Assembly (NCBI RefSeq): GCF_001571145.1
Contig: NZ_BCTF01000021.1
Location: 1-64,000 of the forward strand
Direction: 5' to 3'
Source: Hydrogenophaga flava NBRC 102514
GTDB lineage: Bacteria; Pseudomonadota; Gammaproteobacteria; Burkholderiales; Burkholderiaceae_C
Length of the DNA: 64,000 bases
Shown: one piece after another, positions 42,266 through 50,820 of the stretch
Layout: every line of letters starts with the position of its first letter
Position numbering within the stretch: the stretch's first letter is position 1
Translations under genes and position numbers: made by a program
Notes under the pieces: generated by a model
Told to the model about the DNA's origin: nothing
Databases searched by the model: none
The model's input: the letters and a program-made list of their open reading frames with translations, nothing else

Positions 42266-44308
42266 ATGCCCGCCGAAAGTCCTGCCTTCCTCCTGACCGA
42301 GCCACCCGACGAGGCGCCCCCGCACCAACCAGCTCCGCTGGGCTGGAGCGGCACCAGCAGCTTTCTGCTGGGCGTGCTGGTCATCCTGTGCATGGTGGTG
42401 CTGTACGTGCAGGTCTCGTCGCTGGTTGACGGGGCGCCCAGCCTGGCGCGGCACAGCCTGCACACCGATCAGCGGGCCGAGCTCGACATCACCGAGGTCG
42501 CCACGCTGCCGGCCAGCGCGTTTGATCCCGTGCCGGACCAGGTGTCCCGGGGCTTCACCAGGGCCGCGCAGTGGTTCCGCCTGGAGACGCCCTCCAGCCT
42601 GCCGGGCGACGCGGTGGTGGTGGTGCAGCCCAGCTACCTCGACGACGTCCGGGTGTACACGCCCGACCCCGGGTTGGTGACCGGCTGGCGCCTGTTCCAG
42701 CTGGGCGACCGCCACCCGGCGCCGGAGCGCTCTCGGATGGACCTGGGGTTCTCGGTGGCCTTCAAACCCGTGGCGGGGCAGGCCGTGTTCGTGCGGGTGC
42801 GCACGCTCAATGCCCACAACATCCGCGTGCGCGTGCTCCAGCCCGCCGTGGCCGACCGCGAAAACGCCGTTCTGCTGGTGGGCTTTGGCGTGTACTGCGG
42901 GGCCGTGCTGGCGCTCGCTGCGGCCGCCGCCATCGCGGCACTGGCCTACCGCGACCGCCACTGGGCGGCCAACGCCGGGTTCCAGCTGGCCACCCTGGGC
43001 GCGATGGTGTTCTTCTTCGGCCTGGGCGGGCGCTTCCTGCTGCCGGGCGACCCCTTGCTGGCGGACCAGCTGGCGAGCTGGTTCGGTTTTGCCCAGTACT
43101 TCACCGGTGCGCTGTTCTACCGGCTGCTGTTCCGCGAATACGGCGCGCCCGCGTGGCTGCTGCACCTGCAGTCGCTGCTGCTGCTGTTCCTGCCCCTGCA
43201 GGTCATGCTGACCATTGGCGGGCGGTTCGATCTGGCGATGCAGGCCGGCACCCTGATCCTGCCGCTGGCGGTGCTGGTCATGGGGCTTGCGGTGGTCTTC
43301 GTGCGCAGCGACGACGTGGTGCTGCTGAACCTGCTGCGCATCAACACCATCAGCACCACCATGTTCTTCCTGCTGGCCTATGCCACCCACCGGGGCCTGA
43401 TCGAGGCGCGGTTCCTGCATCTCTACCCGGGTGTGTTCATCAGCCTCATGACGGCGGTGGTGCTGCACCTGACCCTGCTGCGCCGCCGCGAGCTGCTGGG
43501 ACGGGAACAGGAAAGCACACAGCGCACCCTGGCGCTGGTGCGCCAGCAGGTGCAGTTCGAACGCCGCCGCCGGCTGGAGGACGGGCGATTCCTGGGCATG
43601 CTCATGCACGAAATGCGCTCGCCGCTGTCGGTGGTGGCCGTGGCCGCCAGCGCCCTGGAACGCAAGCTGGGCGGCGAGGGGGCGGGACTGCCCGCCAGCA
43701 AGTCCGTGGCGCGCGACCTGCGGCGCATCGGCACCTCCGTCGGGCAGATGCGCAGCGTGCTGCAGCAGGTGCAGGCGGTCAGCGAGCTGGAACACCTCAT
43801 GGGCGGTCACGGCCCGGTGCAGAAGCCCGGGTTTGTGCAGGACCGCTGCGAAGCCGACGCCCTGTTGGGCCGGCTGCGGGACCTGCTGGCGCAGGAGCCG
43901 CGGGTGGACGCCTCGGAGCTGCTGCCCCGGGCACCCGGGCGGCTGGTGCGCGGCTCCGCTCCGCTGGTGGAGATGATGGTCCGCAACCTGTTGGACAACG
44001 CCTTGAAGTACTCGCCGCCGGAGTCCGTCGTGCGCTGCTCGTGCGAGCTGCGCACCGGAGTGTTCGACGTGATCGGTCTGACGATCCGGGTGAGCAACCG
44101 GATCGGGCCCGTGGGGGCCCCCGACCCGGCGCGGCTGTTTGGCAAGTACTACCGCGCCCCTCTGGCCCACCAGCATTCCGGCTCCGGACTGGGGCTGTAC
44201 TGGGTGCGGGGAACGGCGCGCCTGTGTGGCGGCGATGTCGAGTTCGAGCAGCGGGACGATGACGTGAGCTTCGGTCTGGTGCTGACCTTTGTCGGAGACA
44301 ACGAATGA
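42266..44308 (+). CDS. Sensor histidine kinase with 7TM-type sensory part
   Basis: A membrane histidine kinase of 680 residues if started at ATG 42266 (a GTG at 42230 is an alternative). One N-terminal helix is followed by a periplasmic 7TMR-DISMED2-like domain (about 60-200), then about seven transmembrane helices (about 205-400), a coiled linker, and the kinase core. The H-box is FLGMLMHEMRSPLSVV with His448, the N-box NLLDNALKYSPPE and the G-box GSGLGLYW. The stop overlaps the response regulator start (ATGA). The pair stands at the head of the pilus locus, so pilus control by an external ligand or carbohydrate is likely. Confidence 0.9.
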   Translation: MPAESPAFLLTEPPDEAPPHQPAPLGWSGTSSFLLGVLVILCMVVLYVQVSSLVDGAPSLARHSLHTDQRAELDITEVATLPASAFDPVPDQVSRGFTRAAQWFRLETPSSLPGDAVVVVQPSYLDDVRVYTPDPGLVTGWRLFQLGDRHPAPERSRMDLGFSVAFKPVAGQAVFVRVRTLNAHNIRVRVLQPAVADRENAVLLVGFGVYCGAVLALAAAAAIAALAYRDRHWAANAGFQLATLGAMVFFFGLGGRFLLPGDPLLADQLASWFGFAQYFTGALFYRLLFREYGAPAWLLHLQSLLLLFLPLQVMLTIGGRFDLAMQAGTLILPLAVLVMGLAVVFVRSDDVVLLNLLRINTISTTMFFLLAYATHRGLIEARFLHLYPGVFISLMTAVVLHLTLLRRRELLGREQESTQRTLALVRQQVQFERRRRLEDGRFLGMLMHEMRSPLSVVAVAASALERKLGGEGAGLPASKSVARDLRRIGTSVGQMRSVLQQVQAVSELEHLMGGHGPVQKPGFVQDRCEADALLGRLRDLLAQEPRVDASELLPRAPGRLVRGSAPLVEMMVRNLLDNALKYSPPESVVRCSCELRTGVFDVIGLTIRVSNRIGPVGAPDPARLFGKYYRAPLAHQHSGSGLGLYWVRGTARLCGGDVEFEQRDDDVSFGLVLTFVGDNE

Positions 44309-45021
44309 CCCGGATCTGGGATGTGCTGGTGTGCGAGGACTTTGTCGACCTGCGCGAGGCGCTGGTCGACTACCTGGAAGAGACCGGCCAGTGGCGGGTC
44401 CGGTCGGCCGGCAACGGCGCCGTGCTGCGGCGCTTGCTGGTGGAGCGGGTGCCCCAGGTGCTGCTGCTGGATGTGGGCCTGCCGCACGAGTCGGGCATCG
44501 ACATCGCGCGCTGGATGCGGTCGACCTATCCCGATGTGGGCATCGTGATGCTGTCGGGTCGCTATTCCTCGTCCGACCGGCTGGCGGGCTGGCGGGCGGG
44601 CGCCGATGCCTACCTGCTCAAGCCGGCCGAGATGGAGGAGGTCGAGCTGGCGCTCAAGGCCGTGGTGCAGCGCGGCAGCCGCGCGTCCGATGCGGCGCCC
44701 GCCGCAACGCCCCTGGTGCGGTTCAACCTCCGCCAGGGCACCCTGACCGGTCTCGACGGCCTGGAGCACCGGCTGGCACCCCGCGAGGCGGCGCTGTTGC
44801 AGGTGCTGGCGCAGTCGCCGGGTTCCATCGTGGAGGTGAACACCCTGCGGCGCCTGCTCTGGACCGAGCAGGACTCGGAAACCGACGTCAACAACGCGCT
44901 GTTTTCCCTGGTGCGCCGCCTGCGCCGTAAGCTGGAGACCTGCGGCCTGGACGAGTCGGCCATATCGGTGATGCGCGGGCGCGGCTACCGGTTCAGCGCG
45001 ACCCTGGCCATCGATTCCTGA
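44305..45021 (+). CDS. OmpR-family response regulator
   Basis: A 238-residue two-domain regulator. The receiver domain has acidic residues CED near the start, the phosphoacceptor Asp in LLLDVGLP and Lys in LLKPAE. The C-terminal winged helix includes HRLAPREAALLQVLAQSPGS and the recognition helix region DVNNALFSLVRRLRRKLE, ending GRGYRFS. It is encoded in an overlapping pair with the kinase and is 150 bases upstream of the first pilin gene. A tandem TTGTGACAG repeat in that gap is its probable target. Confidence 0.92.
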   Translation: MTRIWDVLVCEDFVDLREALVDYLEETGQWRVRSAGNGAVLRRLLVERVPQVLLLDVGLPHESGIDIARWMRSTYPDVGIVMLSGRYSSSDRLAGWRAGADAYLLKPAEMEEVELALKAVVQRGSRASDAAPAATPLVRFNLRQGTLTGLDGLEHRLAPREAALLQVLAQSPGSIVEVNTLRRLLWTEQDSETDVNNALFSLVRRLRRKLETCGLDESAISVMRGRGYRFSATLAIDS

Positions 45022-45093
45022 GCCGCCCTGCGGTGTGGCCTCACGCCGACGAATTTGTCACGCTTTTTCTAACAAGCTGTTACTAGTTGGGGC

Positions 45094-45139
45094 TTGTGAC
45101 AGTTTGTGACAGATTGCGTAGATCTGTAGTTCCTAAGCT
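45094..45139 (+). promoter_or_regulatory. Tandem TTGTGACAG repeat and promoter of the pilus operon
   Basis: TTGTGACAG occurs at 45094-45102 and again at 45104-45112, ten bases (one helical turn) apart, the layout expected for OmpR-type direct-repeat binding. TAAGCT at 45134-45139 could be the -10, placing the repeats near -43. A TTGTCAC also occurs at 45055-45061. The pilin ATG at 45172 is preceded by ACGGAGAAG. Confidence 0.55.
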
Positions 45140-45171
45140 TCATCCATCGCATCCTTGTCACGGAGAAGCTA

Positions 45172-45990
45172 ATGAAATATGGATTCCGTCGCGGCCACGT
45201 TCCTTCCGGGCGACAGCGGCAATCGGGTTTCACCCTCGTCGAGCTGGCCGTCGTGCTGGCGGTGATCGGTCTGATCATTGGCGCCATGGCCATCGGCAAG
45301 GATGTCCAGCGCAACGCCGAATACACCAAGATCAAGAACAAGTTCATTGATCAGTGGGAGCAGGCCTACAACCAGTACTACCAGCGCACCGGCGTGGTGG
45401 TGGGTGACGACCAGACCGCTCCGCGCCTGATGGTCAACGGTGCCACCTACACCGCTGCCGGCGGGCAACCGCTGTCGGGCGGCAACATGACTGGCGCGAT
45501 CCCACCGGCCCGCACCTGCGACAAGGCCAACGGCCCCAATATGGCCGCGCGCGCTGCAGGGGCCGCCACCAACCTGCGCACCCTGATGACGCAGTCCGGC
45601 ATCCGCATGCCCCCGGGCCGCGCCGAAGGCTACGAAGACCGTTATGTCTACCTGGACAGCAACGGCAACCCGCAGGAGGTGCAGGTCTGCTTCCAGTGGA
45701 ACAACCCCACCTCAGCCGAAGGTTCGGGCAACGTGATGATCATTTCCGGCCTGACCCCCGACCTGGCCCGCATGCTCGACCAGATGGTCGACGGCAAGCC
45801 CGACGCCCAGGAAGGCCGTTTCCGCAAGCAGGCCATTGCCAACGGCGTCGCCAACGGTCCGGGTGTGCAGTGGAACCGGACCAACGACGACTCGATTGCC
45901 TCGACGGTGGATGCCGGGTCCGGCGACGACACCCGCCTCGACGAAAACCAGGTGGCTACCGTGGTCGCCATCTACAAGATGAACCAGTGA
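45172..45990 (+). CDS. Type IV prepilin-like protein 1 (QRNAEY class)
   Basis: A 272-residue prepilin. A class III leader ends at Gly19 before FTLVELAVVLAVIGLIIGAM, so Phe is +1 and Glu is +5 as in true pilins. The helix continues into GKDVQRNAEYTKIKNKF, a segment repeated in the prepilins at 46022 and 62812. The C-terminal domain has the conserved stretch EDRYVYLDSNGNPQEVQVCF and a few cysteines. It is large for a major pilin. It is the first gene behind the two-component system and its putative binding site, so it may be the most strongly expressed subunit. Confidence 0.9.
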   Translation: MKYGFRRGHVPSGRQRQSGFTLVELAVVLAVIGLIIGAMAIGKDVQRNAEYTKIKNKFIDQWEQAYNQYYQRTGVVVGDDQTAPRLMVNGATYTAAGGQPLSGGNMTGAIPPARTCDKANGPNMAARAAGAATNLRTLMTQSGIRMPPGRAEGYEDRYVYLDSNGNPQEVQVCFQWNNPTSAEGSGNVMIISGLTPDLARMLDQMVDGKPDAQEGRFRKQAIANGVANGPGVQWNRTNDDSIASTVDAGSGDDTRLDENQVATVVAIYKMNQ

Positions 45991-46021
45991 CCCAGCGCCC
46001 AGCGGAACGGAAAGCACAACC

Positions 46022-46918
46022 ATGAAACAGTTTTCGACCCCCCGCCGCGCCCGCCAGGCCGGTTTCACCCTGATCGAGTTGGCCCTGGTGCTGGCGGTGA
46101 TCGGCCTGATCATCGGCGCCATCGCCATCGGCAAGGACGTGCAGCGCAACGCCGAGTACACCAAGATCTCGAACAAGTTCCTCGAGCAGTGGAAGATGGC
46201 CTACGACCAGTACTACCAGCGCACGGGCACGGTGGTCGGCGACTGCCAGCAGGCGCCGACCTACATGGTCAATGGCGCCGAGACGTCAATTGGCGGTTCC
46301 GGTGCGTGTGTGCGTCCCGGAGGTCAGGGTGTGGCAGGCATTGCGCCGAGCTTTGCAAACACCGGTCGGAAGGTTTGCTCAGGACAGGGGTATGCGGCTG
46401 GTCAGACTGGTGGCGGTGATGTGAATCTGGCCACGCAGAACCTTCGAAACTTGATGACTCAGCACGGAGTTCGCATGCCCCCAGGGCGTGGCGAAGGGCA
46501 TGAAGACCGATACGTCTACCAGGACACCAATGGCAACGCCAGCGAGGTGCAGGTGTGTTTCCAGTGGAACCCCGCCGGCACGACCAGTGGTGCCGGCAAC
46601 GTGATGGTGGTGCGTGGCCTGACGCCCGACCTGGCGCGTTATCTGGACCAAGTGATCGACGGCAAACCCGACTCGCGTGAAGGGCGTTTCCGCATCCAGG
46701 GCCGTGCGGCTCACACCCAGGCAACACAAGCCAACGCCCCTGGCACCGCCTGGGAGGCCAACAACACAGTCGCAGCCAACATCGCCGGGGATGGACATTC
46801 TGGCCAGGACGGCACCGCCATCGGCGCCGACAACCCCGGCGGTGCCACCGCCACCGGCCGCCAGTACGACGAAGACCGCGTCACGCTGCTCACCGCCCAC
46901 TGGGTGATGGACCAGTGA
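46022..46918 (+). CDS. Type IV prepilin-like protein 2 (QRNAEY class)
   Basis: A 298-residue paralogue of the preceding gene product. The leader is cut after Gly14 before FTLIELALVLAVIGLIIGAI, with Glu at +5. GKDVQRNAEYTKISNKF is shared almost exactly with prepilin 1, and EDRYVYQDTNGNASEVQVCF is the homologous C-terminal stretch. The middle (SIGGSGACVRPGGQG) is longer and has extra cysteines. The GC content dips in that variable segment. Tandem duplication followed by divergence of the exposed domain is the simplest reading. Confidence 0.9.
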   Translation: MKQFSTPRRARQAGFTLIELALVLAVIGLIIGAIAIGKDVQRNAEYTKISNKFLEQWKMAYDQYYQRTGTVVGDCQQAPTYMVNGAETSIGGSGACVRPGGQGVAGIAPSFANTGRKVCSGQGYAAGQTGGGDVNLATQNLRNLMTQHGVRMPPGRGEGHEDRYVYQDTNGNASEVQVCFQWNPAGTTSGAGNVMVVRGLTPDLARYLDQVIDGKPDSREGRFRIQGRAAHTQATQANAPGTAWEANNTVAANIAGDGHSGQDGTAIGADNPGGATATGRQYDEDRVTLLTAHWVMDQ

Positions 46919-47397
46919 TGGATGCGTCCCGACGTTTGCGCCTGGTCCTGCTGGGCGTCGCCACCCTGGCGCTGGCGGTGGCGGCCTGGTTCGCCTGGCA
47001 GGCCGTGGGTCGGCTGGGGCAGGCCCGGTCGGAAGCGGCTTCGGCGCGCGCCGAGCTGAGCCAGCTGCGCGGCCTGGTGCCTGCGCTGGAACAGCACGAG
47101 CGCTACGCCAGGGACGCCGAAGACATCAAGGCCATGGTTGCCAAGGCGGGTTTCGATCCCGCCCGCTGGTCCAACCGCAAGCTGCAGCGAACCACCGCCC
47201 TTCTCAGCCGCCGCGATGCCGAGATCCTGCTGGTGCAGCAGATCGGTGCCAGCGGCGCGCAATGGTTTGCCGCCGACTACTTCGACGTGACCGTGGCCTC
47301 GCCCGGGGCCGGCCTGTTCTCCCCGGTGCTGCCGGACGACAGGGGTTTCAACGTCGAGATGGCCGGTGTCGTGTACTTCCCCCTGGTGAGCCGATGA
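46918..47397 (+). CDS. Pilus inner-membrane platform protein (MshJ/PilO-like)
   Basis: A 159-residue bitopic protein. One membrane helix (LVLLGVATLALAVAAWFAW) is followed by a short coiled coil (SEAASARAELSQLRGLVPAL) and a small periplasmic domain. Size, topology and position between pilins and a PilN-like protein suggest the MshJ/PilO/GspM role in the assembly platform. Sequence similarity that I can see is weak. The ATG at 46918 overlaps the preceding stop (TGATG). A GTG three bases earlier is possible. Confidence 0.65.
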   Translation: MDASRRLRLVLLGVATLALAVAAWFAWQAVGRLGQARSEAASARAELSQLRGLVPALEQHERYARDAEDIKAMVAKAGFDPARWSNRKLQRTTALLSRRDAEILLVQQIGASGAQWFAADYFDVTVASPGAGLFSPVLPDDRGFNVEMAGVVYFPLVSR

Positions 47398-48683
47398 AGC
47401 CCGAGCAGATCCTCCTAGTCTCCCAGCAGGGCTGGTTCCGTCTCGCCGCCGGCGAGATGCGCGAGATCGCGCCCTGGCCCGAGCTCACCGGCGCCGCGGT
47501 GGTGGTGATCGACTTCGCGGATTCGCAGGTCGGCATCCAGTCGACCAAGGGCAAGCCCGAATACGCCGCCGCCCAGATCGAAAAACTGGTGCGCGCCGAA
47601 GGCGCGGTCGAAGGCCCGATACACGTCTTCGTGCACAAGCAGGTGCGCCACACCGACAGCTGCCAGACGCTCTACACCGCGGTCGCGCTGGACGACTGGC
47701 AGCGGCACCAGGACTGGGCGCAGCGCCAGCCCGACCACTGCATGGTCGTGCCGCTGGTGGCGACGCTGGCCACCGGCCTCGGCAAGGACGAGCCGCTGCG
47801 GCTGGTGCGCACGGGGCAGCAGATCCATGCCTACGGCGAGTCCGACAACAAGATGCACTACGCCACGGCGGCGGCCATCGGCACCGATGCGACCGACTAC
47901 CTGGCGCCGGTGCGCACCGTAATGGCCCAGCTGCGCGCCAGCGGCTGGAAGAGCGCCGCGGGCGTGCGCTGGGGTGCCGTGCAGACCGACGACGCGGCCA
48001 CCGAGCAGACGCTGCTGGCCAGGCTCGCCGAGCTGGGCGGCCTCGAAGCGCGCCTCATGCCGCACGAATCCTTCCGCACCGAAGGCGGCAAGGCGGCCTC
48101 GGTGCTGCCGGGTCTGCTGGCCGGCATGCCGGTGCGCGGCTTCGTCGCCTCCGGTCTGCAGCGGCTGGCCTGGCTGAGCGAGGGCTATGTGTTGCCCCTG
48201 GCCGCCATGGTGGCCGTGGTGGCGCTGGGCCTGGGCGCCTTTGCCGTCTACGCCGAGCAGTCGGCGGTCCAGGAACAGCAGTCGGTGCGCGCGCTGCGCG
48301 ACGAGATGGAGCCGCTGCGCACCCGCCTGGCCGCGGCCACCGCCGCCGGTGGCACCGGCGTGGAAAGTGCGGACCTGGCGTTCGCCCGCCAGCTGGGTTT
48401 TGCGGCCACCCACGACCCGGTGCGCATGCTCACCACGGTGCGCCAGGCGGCCGGCACCGGGGTGCGCATCCAGCGCGTCCAGCTGGCCAAGGCCGACCAG
48501 GTGTCCAAGGCGCGCTTCCGCATCGACGGTGTGGTGGCCAACGGCTCCAGCGTCGAACTCAGCCGCTTCCTGGGTGCCTTGCGGGCCCAGGGCTGGGAGG
48601 CCGAATCGACCACGCCCAACGACGGCTCCGTGGGCGCTTTCGCCTACCACCTGCGCCGGGTGGCGTCGGGTGGCAACAGCTGA
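47394..48683 (+). CDS. Pilus platform protein (MshI / PilM-PilN-like)
   Basis: A 429-residue protein with a cytoplasmic N-terminal part (about 1-260), one transmembrane helix (LPLAAMVAVVALGLGAFAVY, about 265-285), a coiled coil (VRALRDEMEPLRTRLAAAT) and a periplasmic PilN-like domain (FRIDGVVANGSSVELSRFLG). This is the layout of MshI/GspL, where an actin-like cytoplasmic part couples the ATPase to the platform. No nucleotide-binding motif is evident. The start overlaps the upstream stop (ATGA). Confidence 0.7.
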   Translation: MKPEQILLVSQQGWFRLAAGEMREIAPWPELTGAAVVVIDFADSQVGIQSTKGKPEYAAAQIEKLVRAEGAVEGPIHVFVHKQVRHTDSCQTLYTAVALDDWQRHQDWAQRQPDHCMVVPLVATLATGLGKDEPLRLVRTGQQIHAYGESDNKMHYATAAAIGTDATDYLAPVRTVMAQLRASGWKSAAGVRWGAVQTDDAATEQTLLARLAELGGLEARLMPHESFRTEGGKAASVLPGLLAGMPVRGFVASGLQRLAWLSEGYVLPLAAMVAVVALGLGAFAVYAEQSAVQEQQSVRALRDEMEPLRTRLAAATAAGGTGVESADLAFARQLGFAATHDPVRMLTTVRQAAGTGVRIQRVQLAKADQVSKARFRIDGVVANGSSVELSRFLGALRAQGWEAESTTPNDGSVGAFAYHLRRVASGGNS

Positions 48684-48702
48684 TGTCCGAACAGAACTCC
48701 CG

Positions 48703-49293
48703 ATGAAATACGTTGCCCTCACACTGAGCCTGATCGCCGCAGCGCTGCTTCTGCTGGCCGCGGCGATGATCGGCAATCGCATCGGCGTCGAGCGCCACAC
48801 GCTGGCGCCGGTGCAGATGTCGCTGCCGCCCCTCTCGCCCCAGGTGGTGGCCGACCAGGCGGAGCTCAAGGTCTCGCTGCAGGCCCTGCTGGACGCGGCC
48901 GCCCGCCGGCCCATGGGCCTGGTGGCGGCTGGTTCCGCCGCGCCGGGCATCCGCCCGATGGAGAACTACGACAGCCTGTTCGTGCTGCCGCCGCAGACGC
49001 AGACCCAGATTGCGTCGCTGACACCGCAGCCGCGCGCCGGCCAGGTGCGCCAGCCGCTGTCGTCGGTGCCGCTGCCCAAGGTGAGCGTGGTCGTCGAAGG
49101 CGCCGAGCGCAAGGCCGTGGTGGACGGTCACCTGGTCCGGGTGGGCGACGCCGTGGGCGACGGTCTGGTGGTGCGTGCCATCCAGGTCGGTGCGGTGACC
49201 TTCGGCTACGGCAAGGAAGAACTGGTGGTGGCGGTGCCCCTGGAGCGGCTGCGCGTGCTCGGCGCGTTCCCCGCGAAGGCAAAGGCCAACTGA
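48703..49293 (+). CDS. Pilus protein of the MshK/PilP/GspC type
   Basis: A 196-residue protein anchored by an N-terminal helix (VALTLSLIAAALLLLAAAMI). A Pro-rich linker leads to a C-terminal small beta domain, VVVEGAERKAVVDGHLVRVG followed by VGAVTFGYGKEELVVAVPL, resembling the homology region of GspC and PilP, which touches the secretin. Position before the secretin fits MshK. It shares TGATG overlap with the next gene. Confidence 0.72.
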   Translation: MKYVALTLSLIAAALLLLAAAMIGNRIGVERHTLAPVQMSLPPLSPQVVADQAELKVSLQALLDAAARRPMGLVAAGSAAPGIRPMENYDSLFVLPPQTQTQIASLTPQPRAGQVRQPLSSVPLPKVSVVVEGAERKAVVDGHLVRVGDAVGDGLVVRAIQVGAVTFGYGKEELVVAVPLERLRVLGAFPAKAKAN

Positions 49294-49985
49294 TGAACAA
49301 AGGGGTCGTTGCCGGAGCAGGACTGGGCCTGGTGCTGCTCGCCTTTCTGGGCGGGTACTGGGTGGCGAACAACGGTTCGTCGCCCGCGCCCGCCACAGGC
49401 AGCCTGTCGGCACCGTCTCCAGTGACCGCGGCAGGGCCTGCCGGTGACGCTGCGTCTTCGGCCTCCGGCGCAGCGTCCACAGGTGCACTGGTGACGTCCG
49501 CGCCGGCGGCCGCCCAGTCTTCCGCCGCTGAGCCGGCCTCGCCCGTGGCGGGCGCCCCGGCGCCGGGTGCTGCGGGCCCGTCGGCCGCTGCACCGGCGGC
49601 GGGCGGCTCCAGGCTCACGCCCGAAGAGCGCCGCCAGCTGCGCGCCAGCATCCGCGCCAAGCTGGCCGCGTTGCAGGCCAAGGGCCCGAACGTCTCGATC
49701 GCCGAGGCCCAGGCCGTGATGGACGAGGTCGAGCAACTGGGCCGCGGCGAGTTCGATCCCCGCTATTTCAAGGCCGTGCGCGACATGCTCGGCTACTCGG
49801 GCCGGGTGCAGACGCTGAGCAAGGAGCTGCAGTCCATCGCGTCCAGCTCGAACGCCAAGGACGTCGCCCGCCGGCAGGCGATCCTGGCCGAGATGCGCGA
49901 CCTCAGCGATCAGATCAGCCAGAGCGCCGCGCAGGTGCAGTCGTACGCGCGCCCGCTGTCGGCGCCGGCAGGAACGCAGAAGTGA
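49293..49985 (+). CDS. Hypothetical single-pass protein of the pilus operon
   Basis: A 230-residue protein of unknown family. An N-terminal membrane helix (GVVAGAGLGLVLLAFLGGYW) is followed by about 85 residues of Ala/Pro/Ser-rich linker. A helical C-terminal domain (TPEERRQLRASIRAKLAALQ) then follows, with a second helix pair around QTLSKELQSIASSSN. Both ends overlap neighbouring genes, so it is surely part of the operon. A periplasm-spanning accessory or pilotin-like role is possible but unsupported by motifs. Confidence 0.75.
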   Translation: MNKGVVAGAGLGLVLLAFLGGYWVANNGSSPAPATGSLSAPSPVTAAGPAGDAASSASGAASTGALVTSAPAAAQSSAAEPASPVAGAPAPGAAGPSAAAPAAGGSRLTPEERRQLRASIRAKLAALQAKGPNVSIAEAQAVMDEVEQLGRGEFDPRYFKAVRDMLGYSGRVQTLSKELQSIASSSNAKDVARRQAILAEMRDLSDQISQSAAQVQSYARPLSAPAGTQK

Positions 49986-50776
49986 GCACGGCCCTGCACC
50001 TCCGGCACACGCTTTCACGCGCGGCCCGTGTGCGGCGCGTGCGCGGCTTTTCGCTGGTGGAGGTGGCGATCGTGCTGGTGGTCGCCGGGCTGGTGAGCTG
50101 GGCCGCGTTCACCGCTTTCGACACGGTGTCCGAACAGCAGGAGCGCGAAGGGGCGATGTCCCTGGCGCGCCAGATGCAGGGCAGCCTGCGCGCCTTCGCC
50201 ATGCGCCATGGCCGCCTGCCATGCCCGGACAGCGGGGCCACCGCGACCGGCTACGAATCACTCACCGGTGGCACCTGCACCGCCGGCAACCAGGTGGGCT
50301 GGTTTCCCTACGTCGCGGTGGACATGGAAGTGCCCCAGGAATCGCTGCGCGCCCGCTACGCGGTCTTTCGCGCTGCCAGCGGCACGCCGGCCTCGGACGC
50401 CGACCTCGCGGTGGCAGTGGAACGCACCGGCGACGCCGCCGGCGATGCCACCCAGCTGGATGTCACCGACCTGATCGTCGGTCTGGGCAACGCCGCCTCG
50501 CTGGCGCTGTCGACCTCGCGCGCCCACCTCACCGGCGACGCCGGTCCGGCCGGTGCCATCGACTGCGCGGCCAACGCCGTCATGCCGGTCGCCTACTGGC
50601 TGGTGCTGCCGCTGCACGACCGCAGCGGTGACGGCCTGCGCCTGGACCCCCCCCACACCGCGGCGGGCCTCTGCGCCGCCAGTCCCAACGCCCCGATCCG
50701 GTCCACGTCCGACGACGTGGTGCTGGCCGAGTCGCCCGCGCAGCTTGCTGGTTGGCTGAGAAGAAGCATGCCCTGA
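49982..50776 (+). CDS. Prepilin-like protein 3 (LPCP class)
   Basis: A 264-residue prepilin-like protein starting with GTG that overlaps the preceding stop. The leader ends at Gly22 before FSLVEVAIVLVVAGLVSWAA, Glu at +5. Shortly after the helix comes RHGRLPCPDSGATATGYESL, the LPCP motif shared with the three large prepilins at 57988, 60264 and 61472. Its C-terminal part has VMPVAYWLVLPLHDRSGDGL, also paralleled there. It is encoded away from the other LPCP genes, right before the secretin. Confidence 0.85.
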   Translation: MSTALHLRHTLSRAARVRRVRGFSLVEVAIVLVVAGLVSWAAFTAFDTVSEQQEREGAMSLARQMQGSLRAFAMRHGRLPCPDSGATATGYESLTGGTCTAGNQVGWFPYVAVDMEVPQESLRARYAVFRAASGTPASDADLAVAVERTGDAAGDATQLDVTDLIVGLGNAASLALSTSRAHLTGDAGPAGAIDCAANAVMPVAYWLVLPLHDRSGDGLRLDPPHTAAGLCAASPNAPIRSTSDDVVLAESPAQLAGWLRRSMP

Positions 50777-50820
50777 GCACAGCCGCCCGTTTTCCGATGT
50801 CCCTCGCACACACCACTGCC

